64,000 nucleotides of DNA from Rhodamnia argentea (lineage: Eukaryota > Streptophyta > Magnoliopsida > Myrtales > Myrtaceae). Shown here one piece after another: positions 47,713 to 59,440 of the stretch. The DNA lies in contig NC_063151.1 in assembly GCF_020921035.1 (NCBI RefSeq), positions 8,308,001 to 8,372,000 on the forward strand, read 5' to 3'. The notes below the pieces were generated by a model. It worked only from the letters and a program-made list of their open reading frames with translations, did no database searches and was not told the DNA's origin. Position numbers and translations under genes: made by a program. Every line of letters starts with the position of its first letter. The first letter of the stretch is position 1.

Positions 47713-50237
47713 TCAAACGTTCTCGGTGGAGGGCGGGAGGAGGGGCTGAGTGAGGGATGGCGCCTTGAGGTGGGCGGGCGGGCGGCTGTTGCCGTGCTCC
47801 GGGGCGGACTGGATCGCGGCTTTCTCCATTGCCAACTTGCGCTCCTCGTTCTTCCCCCACAGGACCAAGTAGAGCCCGGCTATGATCAGAACCGCTCCTA
47901 TGATCCTGCGCACCGCACCCGACCCGAAAAAAAAAAAAAAAAAGTTTACTCAGGTCCCATTTTCCAAGTGTTCCGATCCGACCAAAAAAACCAAACAAAA
48001 AAACAATCTTGTATAGGCCATGGTCGTGCCCTGCAAAAATTGTTGTGGGACAACGTTTCTTGGTGTTATATCGTGCCTTAATTTGACCGAAATCGACTGA
48101 GTTGTACCTTCAATTTGGATGAATGAGGGAGGAAGAACATGTCGGGCCTGGCTAGTGGTGATTGATGATGGTGGAGGCATTAAGAAGGGTCGTGTCGAGA
48201 AAAAGATGACGGTGCCTTTGGGGGTACCCTCGGACAAAAGCGAGGTAAATTAGTGGAGCCCGAGAAAGCCCTAGGAGAAATTTTAGATGCTCCGGTCTGA
48301 GTACTGTTGTTCTGTCCACTCAAATCAATCATGACAAACTTCTTCCTCTTACGAAGAGCATTTCAGTCGGTGGCTCAAGAAACACCCGAAAATTTCTCTC
48401 AAATGGGTATTTTTGAAGGCTGGGGCCATATCAATTGCCGGTTTTAATTATGAGGATCTGAATATTCATAAAGGAATCAACCGGTTAATTTACCTATGGG
48501 ACGCGTACATAAGGTTCCCTCGGGTTTTTGTTAGTTCGGGCGGATTAATCAGGCAATGCGCATGTCACGCCGGTGTAATGAGGTTTCGGAGAGAGTGAGA
48601 GTGAGAGTGAGCATGACGTACCCGCCCAAGTAGAACTGCTCGCCGAGAGCAATGGAGGCCATGATGGCGACGACGAGGGTCTGGACGGGCTGATACACGG
48701 CCACGAACACCGGGCCGCCTCTGTCGATGCACCATATCTGCACGGCGAACGCGATCCCCGACGCGACCACTCCCTGCGCACGAATTTATACAACAAAAGC
48801 ACGCAACGTTACAGATCAAGATCATCATGTCCATGAATTGAGTTCTGTATCTTAAATTGAAGGCTTTTTACTCAGCCTGTAAATTTTTATGTACTTAGCC
48901 CCCACCACCACCTCCCAACATTATTACTACGTCCCAACTAGAACGAAGCCACGAGGGAGGAAAAGGAAAGGCAACAAAGATGGGATTGAAAGCGCTTTTG
49001 CTTTAGTCTTCTTCACCCGAAGCCCCCCTCCACCAAGAACGGTTCAGGAAAGATAACAGCGCTGAGGATTCGAACATCTCACCGCGTAGAAGATGCTGAA
49101 GACCTCGGCCCCGGTGTGGACGAGCCAAGCGCTGGAGTTCCGCTCGATGAAGGCCGAGATGACGAGGAACTGGAGGAGGCCGAAGAAGCAGGTGTAGGAC
49201 GTGACGGAGAGGCGGGCCGGGTACTTCTTCAGCACCGGCGCTTGCAGCACCAGCCACCCGGACCACGACAGGCAGTGGCCGATCAGGTACACGCACCCCA
49301 GCGTCCAGTTCTTGCCAGCCGCGTCCCCGAGCGCCGCCAACGATGGACGCCACGCCGGGCCCGCCGCGTGCAGCGGCGGCTGCGGGCTGTATATGGTGGG
49401 GCCCTTGTACAGCGTGATCACCGACGCCCCCGCCACGCAGAACACGGTCCCCAGGACCTTGGCGATGCCGTCCTTCCGGTCCAACCGCACTTTCTCTATC
49501 CTGAAAGTCGGGAAGAGATTCTAAATCATACTTGGCTGATAAGGCTTTGAGACAAGCGTAGTGAAATCGTGAATTGCGTTTAATGTTGTAAGTTTTGAGC
49601 TTGCCTGAGTAAGGCGGCCATGAGAAAAGTAATGGCCGGGACTGAGTTCTGAATCGCGGATGCGAAAGTTGGCGAAGTGTTGTCAAGTCCCAACAAGTAG
49701 AACCCTTGGTTCGCTGTGATCCTGCCAATGTTACGTACAGAAAACCTCCTGATAAGCACTTGCCGAGATACATGCAAGACCTAAGGTGCTAAGCAAATCA
49801 AAACTGCGAGCGTCGTTATATCATCTGATTAAAAATCATACCCAACGAGCGCTAGAAGGAAGAACTGAACCAGGAAGTTCAGAGTGATCGCCGGCCTCTC
49901 TTTCCTGGACCAAGGAAAAACAAGAGGGAAAGAAAGGAAATGTCATTACTCATGAAAACATCGTCGCGAGTCGCGAAACAGCTTAAGACGGCACCGAGAC
50001 GACGTTTGAAACGCACTTCTCGAGGAAGTAGGCGAAGGGAGCGAGCAAGAGGAAGGCGATGACGTTCCGGTAGACGATGAACACTATCTTGCTGATGCCC
50101 ATGTTGAGCGCCGCCCTGGAGACGACGTGGAACCCTGCGTAGCCGAACTGCAAGGCCAGCATGGCCAGGTGCAGCTGGACCCGCTCCGGCACCGAGCACC
50201 ACATCCTCCTAGCCGATCCCGCGCCGGCGTCGGCCAT
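47713..50237 (-). CDS. WAT1: WALLS ARE THIN 1 (WAT1) tonoplast transporter, 387 aa
   Basis: EamA/DMT-type membrane transporter (UMAMIT family, MtN21-like). In Arabidopsis WAT1 sits in the tonoplast, exports auxin from the vacuole and is needed for secondary walls in fibres. Exons in transcript order are 50017-50237, 49842-49904, 49605-49721, 49083-49500, 48622-48773 and 47713-47905, totalling 1164 nt. Near-identical blocks to Arabidopsis WAT1, from memory, are LQFGYAGFHVVSRAALNMGI, KKERPAITLNFL, GITANQGFYLLGLDNTSPTF, NSVPAITFLMAALLR, ASVITLYKGPTIY, SYTCFFG, GGPVFVAVYQPVQTLV and IIGAVLIIAGLY. Ten membrane helices and two EamA repeats are expected. The tail is Pro/Ser-rich, ending STENV. Intron 3 starts with GC (CTCAG|GCAAGC), not GT; all others are GT-AG. 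A TATA-like TATATTTATA lies at 50347-50356 on the minus strand. Confidence 0.96.
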
Positions 50238-50629
50238 AATTGCACCGCAAGAAAGAAGGGTAAATTCAAAGAAGCAGTCGTCGGAGGAGGAGGAGGAGGA
50301 AGGAAAGGTAGGGTTGATGGAGTGGTAAGGCTTGAGGGGCTGAGGGATATAAATATAGAGGAAAGTGGCAGGCAGTGGGTTAATTAATGAGTGTTAATGG
50401 AGAAGGAGATGAGGAAAAGAGAGAAAGGGAGATGTTTGTGTCCACTGTGGATGGTGGGGCCCCCACCCCCTTCAAATGTTTTGGGTTGTCTCCCACATTC
50501 ACTGCCTTTTCTCTAAGCCTGACATGACAACCCCCGATCGCACTTGACGTTAAAATAAAAATATCTAAGGTTTCACACTGCTACCGTACGCTTAATTTTA
50601 ACGATAAAATAAGTTCGTAATATAGAAAG

Positions 50630-50631
<2 letters not shown>

Positions 50632-50667
<36 letters not shown>
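50632..50667. repeat. (TA)n microsatellite
   Basis: About 18 uninterrupted TA units, ending in TTATAC. It lies about 400 bp upstream of the WAT1 start codon. Confidence 0.95.
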
Positions 50668-50671
<4 letters not shown>

Positions 50672-51176
50672 CATCTTTTTCGAAAGATACAGTTCAAATC
50701 TATATTTTTTTGACAGCCGAGTAATTAATTATCCAAAAATACTTTCATGACGATATTATTAGTGACAGTACAATCTCAATCATAGATTCACACGTTATCA
50801 TCGCATGTTTTGCATAAAATATTTATTGATTGGGAGATCGTACCGTCAGAAGTAATTAGTAGTCTTGTTAGACTGTTAGGCTAGCAATAACCCTAATTAT
50901 ATAATGACTCTAGATAATATCACGGGATAATTGATTTATTTTTTTTTTTGGTCGAAAGGATTAATTGAATTTAAGGGCATCTTTATTGGGCTTTGAGAAA
51001 ATAAAAAGGAAGAGAGGAAAAAAGCTTCTGTTTTGGCGGCATGCTCATAATGATGATAATGGAGGTGAGTGAAGCCGCCATCGATGGATAGCGCGCACAC
51101 GAGGGGGGATGTGGGGAAGCCCCCCATGCCCCCACGTCCCATGGCTTCACATCCTCCACACACATACACAGATCTA

Positions 51177-51208
51177 TACACACACACACACACACATATA
51201 TATATATG
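51177..51208. repeat. (CA)n(TA)n compound microsatellite
   Basis: About ten CA units run directly into TATATATATA. Ordinary simple-sequence repeat. Confidence 0.9.
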
Positions 51209-52486
51209 TAATTACGATATATTGGACTTTACATCTATACATGTATAGATATATTTTTCTTGTCCACATAATTTTATCCTTTTGCCTCAGTAATTATACC
51301 CACCCAAAGAAAAAAAATAAAAAAAATATATTCTTCAACAATGGATGTGCTCAATTGCGAGTAGATTTTATATGTTGATGTTAATTTTCTTTTCCAAATG
51401 TGAATTTCAAACTTAAGGTAAATTCTGACTACAATCTTTCGAAATCTCGATGTCGTTCGACAGCTCGTCGGGAAATTCTTATCGAAGCAAAGGAGGGAGG
51501 TAGGGGGTAGGGTGCCAGCATCGGCGAGAACGACTGACGGCATCGAGCCTCGGCCGACGTGGCGAACGGTTGCTATCATAGAGGAATAGCAATTCCATTT
51601 TCTCGGAACATGCCTTTCCCGTCTTTACGACTCGATTTTGAGAGTTCTGAAAGAGAGGGAATGCGAAATTGACAAGCGAGCGAAAAGGGCGCTGCGATCC
51701 TATTCCCATTTTCCTTTCACGATAGTAGGGTCCACGAGGTATTGGTCTAGTAGAAGATAGCAAGCTGCTTAGTCGTTGATCCCGCTTTTCTAATGGTGGA
51801 GATTACGAGAGCAGGAGGCGAGCGCGCGAGGAATATCCTTCTTTCTAGGAAACTTTTAACAGAATTCTCAACACAGATTAGGCGATACTTACTTTGAGGG
51901 AGTTTTCTTAATCAACTCAATTTAGATTTATTAGCATTTTTTTTTTGTCCTCTTTAACACTAATCAATAGTTAATACCCACTAAGGTTTCCAAGGGTTGG
52001 GTTCTGACATGCACTCCTCCGCTTTAAGGTACATGTTGCCCCCCCTCAATTGAGACCATCATCATTCTAAAATTCAGAAAAAAAAAGAAAGAAAAGAAAC
52101 TTTTTTTTTTCCCTTTTTCCCTTTATAGGTATACGTGAATTGTGTACATATAAAGTTGGGTTCTTGCATCTGACAGCAAATGCTTTTGGGGAGACTGACC
52201 CGGCCTGCGTGAACCGGTCGGACACCGCCCTGACCAGCACAGTTGTGATCTCGATTGCGGTTTGAGCTTTCATGTTGCTCGTCTGGTTGCGCATAACTAC
52301 GCCATGGGGGGGTCTGACAGCTACGATAGATCTCGCGCGCACGAGCGAATCTCGGAGGGGGCAGACCAGGGTCTCTGGTCGAGCTCCTGTCTGAAGAAAT
52401 ATATTGCAAAAAGGCAAAGGGGAGGAGGATAAAAAGCGAAAGCTTTCTTGAACGATTCCTTTGACTCTCCTCAATTATAACTTTGG

Positions 52487-53438
52487 GAGAAAATTCCAAA
52501 ATAGTACATGAGGTGTCTTTATTTTCTTGAATTATTTTCTCGAATAAGGGTTTGAAATAGATATTATTTCAAATAAGGGCATGAATTATCTTCATTATAT
52601 CAAAAAAAGGCATGAAATGCATATTATTTCAATAAGGGCCTGAGTTACTTTAATTATGGGTATTTTGGTCATTTATTATTTTAACTTACTTTTAGCTTTT
52701 TCTATTTTTTTAAGATTTTGAAAAAAAAGTAAAAAAAAAAAAAAAGGAAACACCCGGGCGGGAGGATTGAACTCCCGCTTGTGGCGACCGCCCCACCATC
52801 GGTGGGGCCACTACGGCCGTTGGGGTCACTAGCGACCCCGTTGACCATCGGCGAGGGCCGGCAGGTGCTAGCCCTCGCCTCAACCGAGAGAGGGGCGTGA
52901 CCCTCTCCCGGATCCGGGCGAGGGTCGGCGGCCTTCGCCCGGTCCCAATCGTGGGCTGCGACCATCGGCAAGGATCGGGGGTGGGTCGGAGGGCGCTGTC
53001 TACCCCAATCCGATCTCGACCCTCGCCCAAATCCGGGAGAGGGTTGCGACACTCTCTTGACCGAGGCGAGGGCCTACTAGCTCTTGCCAATGGTCGGCGG
53101 GATCCCCGGCCCCCGCCGAGGAGCAGGGATCTCGACGGCAATAGCCGCCGCCCCATCATCGTCCTCTCGCCTATGTTTTTTCCTTTTTTTGTTTTAATTT
53201 AATTTAACAAAAAAAATTAGATTAAATTTACAATTTTACAAAAATATCCTTGATCGATCGAAAAATTTGGCCGGTCGATCAGCCGGCAAGATGTGGCCCT
53301 TATTTGAAACAACTATAACCACTTCAGGCCCTTCTTTGAGACAATAATGACACTTTAGCTCTTATTTAAAATAAAGTCTACTTTAAGCCCTCATTTGAGA
53401 AAATAATGGCACTTGGGACCCTTTTTTGAATTTTTCCC
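52487..53438. mobile_element. MULE-like element with GC-rich core and 9-10 bp target duplication
   Basis: The outer ends are GAGAAAATTCCAAAA and, reverse-complemented, GGGAAAAATTCAAAAAA. The phrase TAACTTTGGG flanks it on both sides (52478-52487 and 53439-53448), consistent with a 9-10 bp duplication. Subterminal zones repeat AATAAGGGC-type phrases in inverted orientation, as in 19087-20499. The core, about 52750-53165, is very GC-rich with many GCGAGGG/CCCTCGC units. Open frames on both strands there reflect base composition and are not genes. Confidence 0.7.
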
Positions 53439-53480
53439 TAACTTTGGGGACGATGACTCCGATCTGTTTCATTTGAACCA

Positions 53481-53876
53481 AGCTCAAGTGATTGATCGAT
53501 TTCGGGGTGGATTGATTCCCATCTTATCATAAATTTTAATATCAAATCGGACATGATCGATTTCCAATTTATGAAATTGAACATCTGTCCACATGCTCCA
53601 GTTTCATGACCAGTCTCGGAACCGATGATTTCTTCTTATTCTTTTTCAATTTCTTGTATCATCTACAAGTACAAGCTTCTCGATATTAAAAAAATGATTT
53701 CCTAATTAGGTTTAGCTTCAAAATAAGAATAAAAATAAAAACACAAAATTAGGAAATATTGGTCGGTTCGCCTGTCCATTTTCTCATGTGGAACCAAGAA
53801 CCATCCGAAATCGGCTCGCCCAGTCGTCCGACCTAGTCCGATTTTTGGGTTGAATCGGGACAAATGCACATCCCTA
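53481..53876. repeat. Relic repeat with GATCGATTTC...GCACATCCCTA ends
   Basis: Runs from GATCGATTTCGGGG to GGGACAAATGCACATCCCTA. Outer parts are rich in GGAACC/GGTTCC and TCCGATTT phrases, similar to 14632-15117. Probably a hAT-like MITE; no target duplication was found. Confidence 0.35.
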
Positions 53877-54683
53877 GTATTTATTTGGAGATGACCCGCG
53901 CTACTTGTATAACACGCAGCCTTTTTCTACATCTATATATGGAATTTTTGGACAAAAAATCCCCTCGTATAGCACCGATTTCCTTGTCACAGTTGACCAG
54001 CAGGGGACAACTCCAATGAGAAGTCTATCTAATCCCCCAAATTCCCCATGTTTACTTATAAGTTATAAGGTGTCAACTGCAAGAACCCAATTAGAGGCCG
54101 CCTAGGAAATATGTAGAGCGTTTGGCGGCTATTTTCAAGAGGCTTTGATATGAAAGCTGATCTTGAGAAGGCTAAAAGCTCAATGCTAGTAGGAATCGGC
54201 ATTGATCTTTTCGGTAGGCCAAATGTTGACCTAGAGTTTTTCTTCTAAAGCTACCCTTGTGAATTCTTTCAAATTTCGATTTTGCCCCTCATTTCTTTGC
54301 TAAAAAAATCAAAATCAAAACCTATAGCTAAGGCCGTTGGCGAGCCAGATTTGGCGCCGGTGAACGTCAAGTAAGGCCACTTGGGATCGGGTGACCCAAG
54401 CAATGCCCGCTTGGGGTCACTCGGCCCGTGCAACCATCGTTGAGGGTCGCCCGACTACCTCCGATGGCCTTAAAACTAAGGTTTGATTTTCCTTTTAAAA
54501 AGGAATTATTATAGGAAAGCTCCTTTTCAATTTTTTTTTTGCCAAACACTAGTTAATCCAAAGTTGCTTTTCAAAACTTTTTTTTTTACCAAACGCCACT
54601 TGCATTTTCTCAAAACCCCTTAGACTAAAGGTATTTACATTTTCCGAAAATCTATTTCCAAAGCCGAATCAAACGTATTCTTA

Positions 54684-55229
54684 GGCTGCGTTTGGTCGTC
54701 CGTATAAAACTCGGGATAGGATATGTTTTATCCTATCCCGTGTTTGGTAGGTGTCCCGGATAGTATAATATCGGATATAGATGGGATATAACCCGGATAA
54801 AAAAATACAAGGGGAGGGGGTAGGATAAGATCGGATAGGATTTCTCTTATGCGTCATATAAAAGCTAACTTTTAAAATGATGACAACTTTCTTGTCGTTT
54901 CTATTTTCCTTTTATTTTTTTTTTTTTTTTGCAAAGAGGTTTGAAAATCTAATAAAATGTATATATTTTCAATTTTTGTGTGTGTATGAGAATGTTATTT
55001 TTATAGTAATAAGGTCGGAATATTTCATGAGCATCACGTAGGGGCATATATGTCCTTTACATTGATATATAGTTTCTACCAAATGCAGAATATGATAGGA
55101 TATGAGAATATCCGACTTTAAATCCATAGTTTACCAAACAATGGATAGGATATGGTCAAATCCCTAGATTTCTTATCATATCCTATCCAATCCTATCCCG
55201 ACCAGAAATCCCGACGACCAAACGCAGCC
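54684..55229. mobile_element. Tourist-like MITE (PIF/Harbinger type)
   Basis: Perfect terminal inverted repeat GGCTGCGTTTGGTCGTC at both ends (left 54684-54700; right 55213-55229 as its reverse complement). TTA target duplications lie at 54681-54683 and 55230-55232. TTA/TAA duplications and a GG-start inverted repeat define Tourist-type elements. Subterminal parts carry many GGATAGGATAT/ATATCCTATCC copies in inverted order. It has no coding content and is 546 bp long. A Harbinger transposase of the matching superfamily, though dead, lies at 22994-24291. Confidence 0.9.
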
Positions 55230-55232
55230 TTA

Positions 55233-58200
55233 GGGGCTAGTGGGTATTGTCGCCCTATGACCGTCTGGTATTTGTTGCAATTTTAATCAACTGTGTATTA
55301 TATTCTAGAAATTTCTTGCCAATGGATTTGTTCTCGACCCTATGCTTTTACAAATTGTTTCACAATCGCCCCCCTCCCCTTAGATTAAAATTCTGCATCC
55401 GCCTCTAAACCTGATCCCTTTAGCGGGAGTCAAACCTGATCCCCTACCTTTCAGAAAGAGGAACGCTAAAATCAACTATTAACTACAAAAATAGATATGT
55501 ACACCGGAAAATTTAAAACTTATCACGAAAGCATAATGAGTCTTGAAATTTACAAAAAGTACAATCAAGTCCTAAAATTTATCAAATTGATGCAATCAAT
55601 TCTTTATGTTAACTCCATCCAACTTGGCCGATGAAAAATGTTAATGTGATTGTTTTAAGAAAAATATTTTTCTCTCCTACGTAACGATCACGTGGATAAA
55701 ACATGAAACATAAGGCCAAAATGACGTCATCTTGATTCAAATATTATTTTTTTATACAAATTTACTTTAAATTAAATAAAAAGTAAGCTAAATTAAAAAA
55801 AAAATTAGGGAGAGTTAGAATCAAGCGGCGCCAAGTTTCCAACTTTTTTTTTTTTTGGCTTATTGCCCATATGAGATCTCCAAATGTTCGGGAGCTCTAA
55901 GTTATTGTTTTTAATTTAATTTTAAATAAATTTTGTCTAACAATCAGATTTGGACCAAAACGGCATCTTTTTGGCCACAACATCGCCACAAAAAAAAAAA
56001 AGAATATTCCAATCGTGTTTAAACTTCTTCTTTTTTTATTTATTAAAATCAGTCGTTATTTAGACAATTGTCACTGTTCATGAAACTTTTTTTTTTTTTG
56101 GTAAGTCTGTTCATGAAACTTTGTCTTCGATAATGCTAAAAAAAATCAATATACTATAGAATTAACTCATAAAGTGATATGGCAAGTTATTTTTATGTAC
56201 TAGACATGATTCACTTGTTTAGATTCTCATTTATAGTCTGACATGGCTCTTTCAGAATCAATTTTAAATCTTAGGACATGTTTGATAAAACTTCAAAAAT
56301 GAAAGCACATCAGCGAGAGGATGTTGAAGCACTTAAAACAGGTTCGGGGCTTCAGTAATCTCGGATGGAGTTTGTTGGAAAAAAAGGTTAGTTCGTTTGA
56401 GGTCGTTTGTGGACACAAGTGCCTGAAGCACGAGCGTAGGAATCAACGCAAAATACCCTAGAAGGTCATGTGCACGGCACGTGGATAAGATCACGCAGTG
56501 GCTAGTCTGCTAGAGGATGTTCATATGCCAATATTCGATGGGCATATATTAATGCCACGTGTCCAGTCATAAAATACGACAATGGAATTGAGATAATTAA
56601 TTGATTCTAGCGCCAACAACAAGTGATACCGCCAAAAATTTGAAACATCTTTTGAGATACACGTTAGAAATGATGGATAATCATCGTTTGAACATCCGGC
56701 GAAGGAATACCCATCGGCAATTATGTAAGCCGTATACAACCACCTAACCTGGTCGTGGGAATCATGATGAGTGAGAGACATAGGCATGATTGATAAGGGC
56801 AACAAAGAGAAAATTTGAGTTGCTGTAAGCCATTAGAGGTCTATCGATGGTCATTGCCCAAGGACGTGGTCGGGCGAACTTGGAAGTAATTGATATGGAT
56901 CCTTTAGAAGCTGCAATCGTCAAAGAGCAGTTAACCATTCGACCATTATAAATACCACCAAGCATCAACTAGGAAGGCCCCTCCAACAAATCAAACAATT
57001 TATCTTTATGTTTAATTCCTGTATTACACTTTAAATTCATTAGATGTAGTTTTCAAATTCTCGTCATTGAGTTAAACTCCGACATTTATCTTTATCCTAG
57101 ACATTCTGCCATCAAGTCAAACTCCAGTATAGTGTCGAAGTGTAATCGGACCTTGTCCTTCGGTCAAACTCCGTCAAAACTTGTTTATGTTGGTTCGTTT
57201 GTAAAAATTATACTTTCTAAGGCTTCTCGTCGAGTTAAACTTTGAATCGGTTTACATTTGTATAATTTTATTGAGGTTTCATCTACTAATTTCTTGATTT
57301 TCTAGATCACCCCTATCTGGAATTGCCATAGGACCCGTCTCACTCATTTAAAAGCAAAAAAACTACTTTCGATGAAAGGATTTCGTCACGAGAGAAATTC
57401 AGACGAAACAAAGCTCAATTAAGTCAATCGAGGTGGCGAGAAGTGTGGATTGATGGCCGGCAACAGGCTATAAGCTGCAATCGATAGGGGTCGCCATCAC
57501 CGTCCATAGGCGAGATCACCCTCGTCGAAATCTGGTAAGAGGGGATCTTGTTGGCCTCGGGTGAGGTCTAGCCTCACTAAAAAACTGGCGAGGCCGACCC
57601 TTGTAGGTCTCTAGTGAGGGCAACCCTCGCTAGTAGTTGCCTTTGGCCAGTTGCCGGCCATTGCTGAGACCCAGCAGAGGAAGAAAGAAAAAAAAATGAA
57701 AGAAAAATTAAATAAAATTTTATTATAAACTATTAAAAGATTAATAAAATTTGTCTATGTCACTCTGGCTTGTGTCAATTAGGATGACCGGATTTCGGGT
57801 CGGCGATTTTCGGCCAAAATTGGCCGGACAAGCTACATTGACAAAATGTGAAAATGTTTAAGTCTAAATTGACACAATTTAAAAGTCTACGACTAAATCG
57901 ATATAAAAGCAATAAGTTTAAGATTTTTTTGGTAATTTTTTCTATCGAGATGAGTAGAAAGTTAAAATAGAGGAAAAGGGAAGAGTCTACGGGATCTAAC
58001 CATATACCTACACTTCACGAATCTAACATTGATATGCTGTCCTGCAATTAGTTTCGCAAATTCTAGTGCACAATCCTCCGATGCGCTGTCTTACAAGACT
58101 TTCCATCCCGACCCAATGTACGACAATTCGCAGTATAGTCAATGGCGGCACGACTGCCAAACATGTTGCCCCTACCAGCACGTGGCTTATTGACATTGGG

Positions 58201-58881
58201 GAAGTGGTTCGGACTCGTACAACTGGCTGGTCTATCTTTTCCACGCAACGTACAATAATACACAAGTCGAATTCATGCACAACGCGAGAATTCTTCATTC
58301 GTCTCCGTATATCATCACGAGAGTCAACTCATACCTCGAATGTGATTATGATTAAAAAGACTCAAGCACTCATCATGTGTGAATTTATAAAATCATTGTC
58401 AATTATTTTAAAAAATTTAAATTATTAAATGAAGACGTGATTTTAATATTTTGAATGATTCTTGCACATCGAAATAATCTCTATTCCATGTTATGCCCAT
58501 CCCATGGCATGCATGAGAAAAGAACTAGTCATCGCATTTTTTCAACTTGGTGATCATTGCTTCTTCACCGAATAAGAATGTCCTCGTACTCTTTGGCGAT
58601 CGATTTGAGTTCCTATTATGACCAATCGATCGAGCCCCACCGATCGCGTGAGATGACCCAACTCAGTCACTCTCGGCAGAACATGGTTCAGCTGATTAAC
58701 GTTAATAAAGCATCTATTGATTAGTGGCACCATCTCATTAAGCTTCTTTCCTCACGCCTCCACAGAATGGTTAACCCTTTTTGAGACATCGTCGAGTCCT
58801 CGTGGGCTTTGGTTGTTTTCCTTTTTGCTTTTCTTTTCTTCCAATCATCGAACGAGCGCTAGCAGTTTTGCAAAAATCCGG
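55233..58881. other. Repeat-rich intergenic region with relics
   Basis: About 55500-55990 resembles one half of an AT-rich TIR repeat (phrases CAAGTCCTAAAATTTATCAA). About 56280-57300 may be an LTR fragment of a gypsy-like element: a TATA motif ATTATAAATACC near 56944 is followed by regularly repeated GAGTTAAACT(C/T) phrases (57071, 57234); this is weak. About 57470-57937 carries a GC-rich core and the right end of the 58882-59440 family. No gene recognised. Confidence 0.4.
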
Positions 58882-59440
58882 AAAAATTACCAAAAAAATC
58901 ATAAAACCTATTGTAATTGTATCAATTCAGTTCTAAATATTTTTTAACCAATTGAGTCCTAAACATTTTACATTTGTGTCAATTCAATCCATTCGACGAA
59001 CTTTGGCCAAGTGGCGTTGACATGATGCTTTTTATTTTTTTTTTTCTCTTTTTTTCTTCTCCTTCTTCCTTCAACGGATCATCGGGTTCAAAGATGAAGG
59101 CCGACAAGGCTCGACCTTGCTAGATCTAGGCAAGGCCGAGCCTCGCCGGCCCCAACCTTTGGCCGGTCACCAATCGACCTCCCGGACAAAAGAAACAAAA
59201 TAGAAAAACAAACTAAATAAAAAAATAAAAATTAAATATAAATATTGAAAAATATCAAGATATTATTGAAAATTGCATGTTAGTCCCGGTGGCGCCACGC
59301 CAGCGTCGGCCGCCCAAAGTTGGCTGGAACGATGAATTAGCACAAATACAAAAAATTTATGACTCAATTGACAAAAAAAATGAAAATGTTCATGATCAAA
59401 TTGACACAATTGTAATAAGTTTATAACATTTTTTATTATT
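58882..59440. repeat. TIR repeat with GC-rich core, copy 2 (most complete)
   Basis: The left end (CATAAAACCTATTGTAATTG, ACATTTTACATTTGTGTCAA) is matched in inverse by the right end (TTCATGATCAAATTGACACAA, TTGTAATAAGTTTATAACAT). Arms are about 110 bp. The core, 59090-59180 and 59280-59320, holds GGCCGA/GGCAAGG and GGCGCCACGCC units. Same family as 21940-22455. Non-autonomous DNA transposon; no target duplication confirmed. Confidence 0.65.

Larger units (their letters stand above)
50238..52486. other. WAT1 upstream region and intergenic DNA
   Basis: The first few hundred bases carry the WAT1 leader and promoter, with a GGAGGAGGAGGA run near 50284-50300. Microsatellites follow at 50632 and 51177. 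The remainder to 52486 has no recognised gene; overlapping frames at 52067-52499 show no family motif. Confidence 0.45.

Noticed and set aside
49003..49773. 256-aa minus-strand frame over WAT1 exon 4
   Set aside because: It runs through introns and reads the WAT1 exon out of frame; WAT1 is confirmed by motif order.
52702..53202. Several overlapping 100-150 aa frames on both strands
   Set aside because: They fall in the GC-rich core of a transposon with repeated GCGAGGG units. No family motif was seen, and repeats explain the openness.
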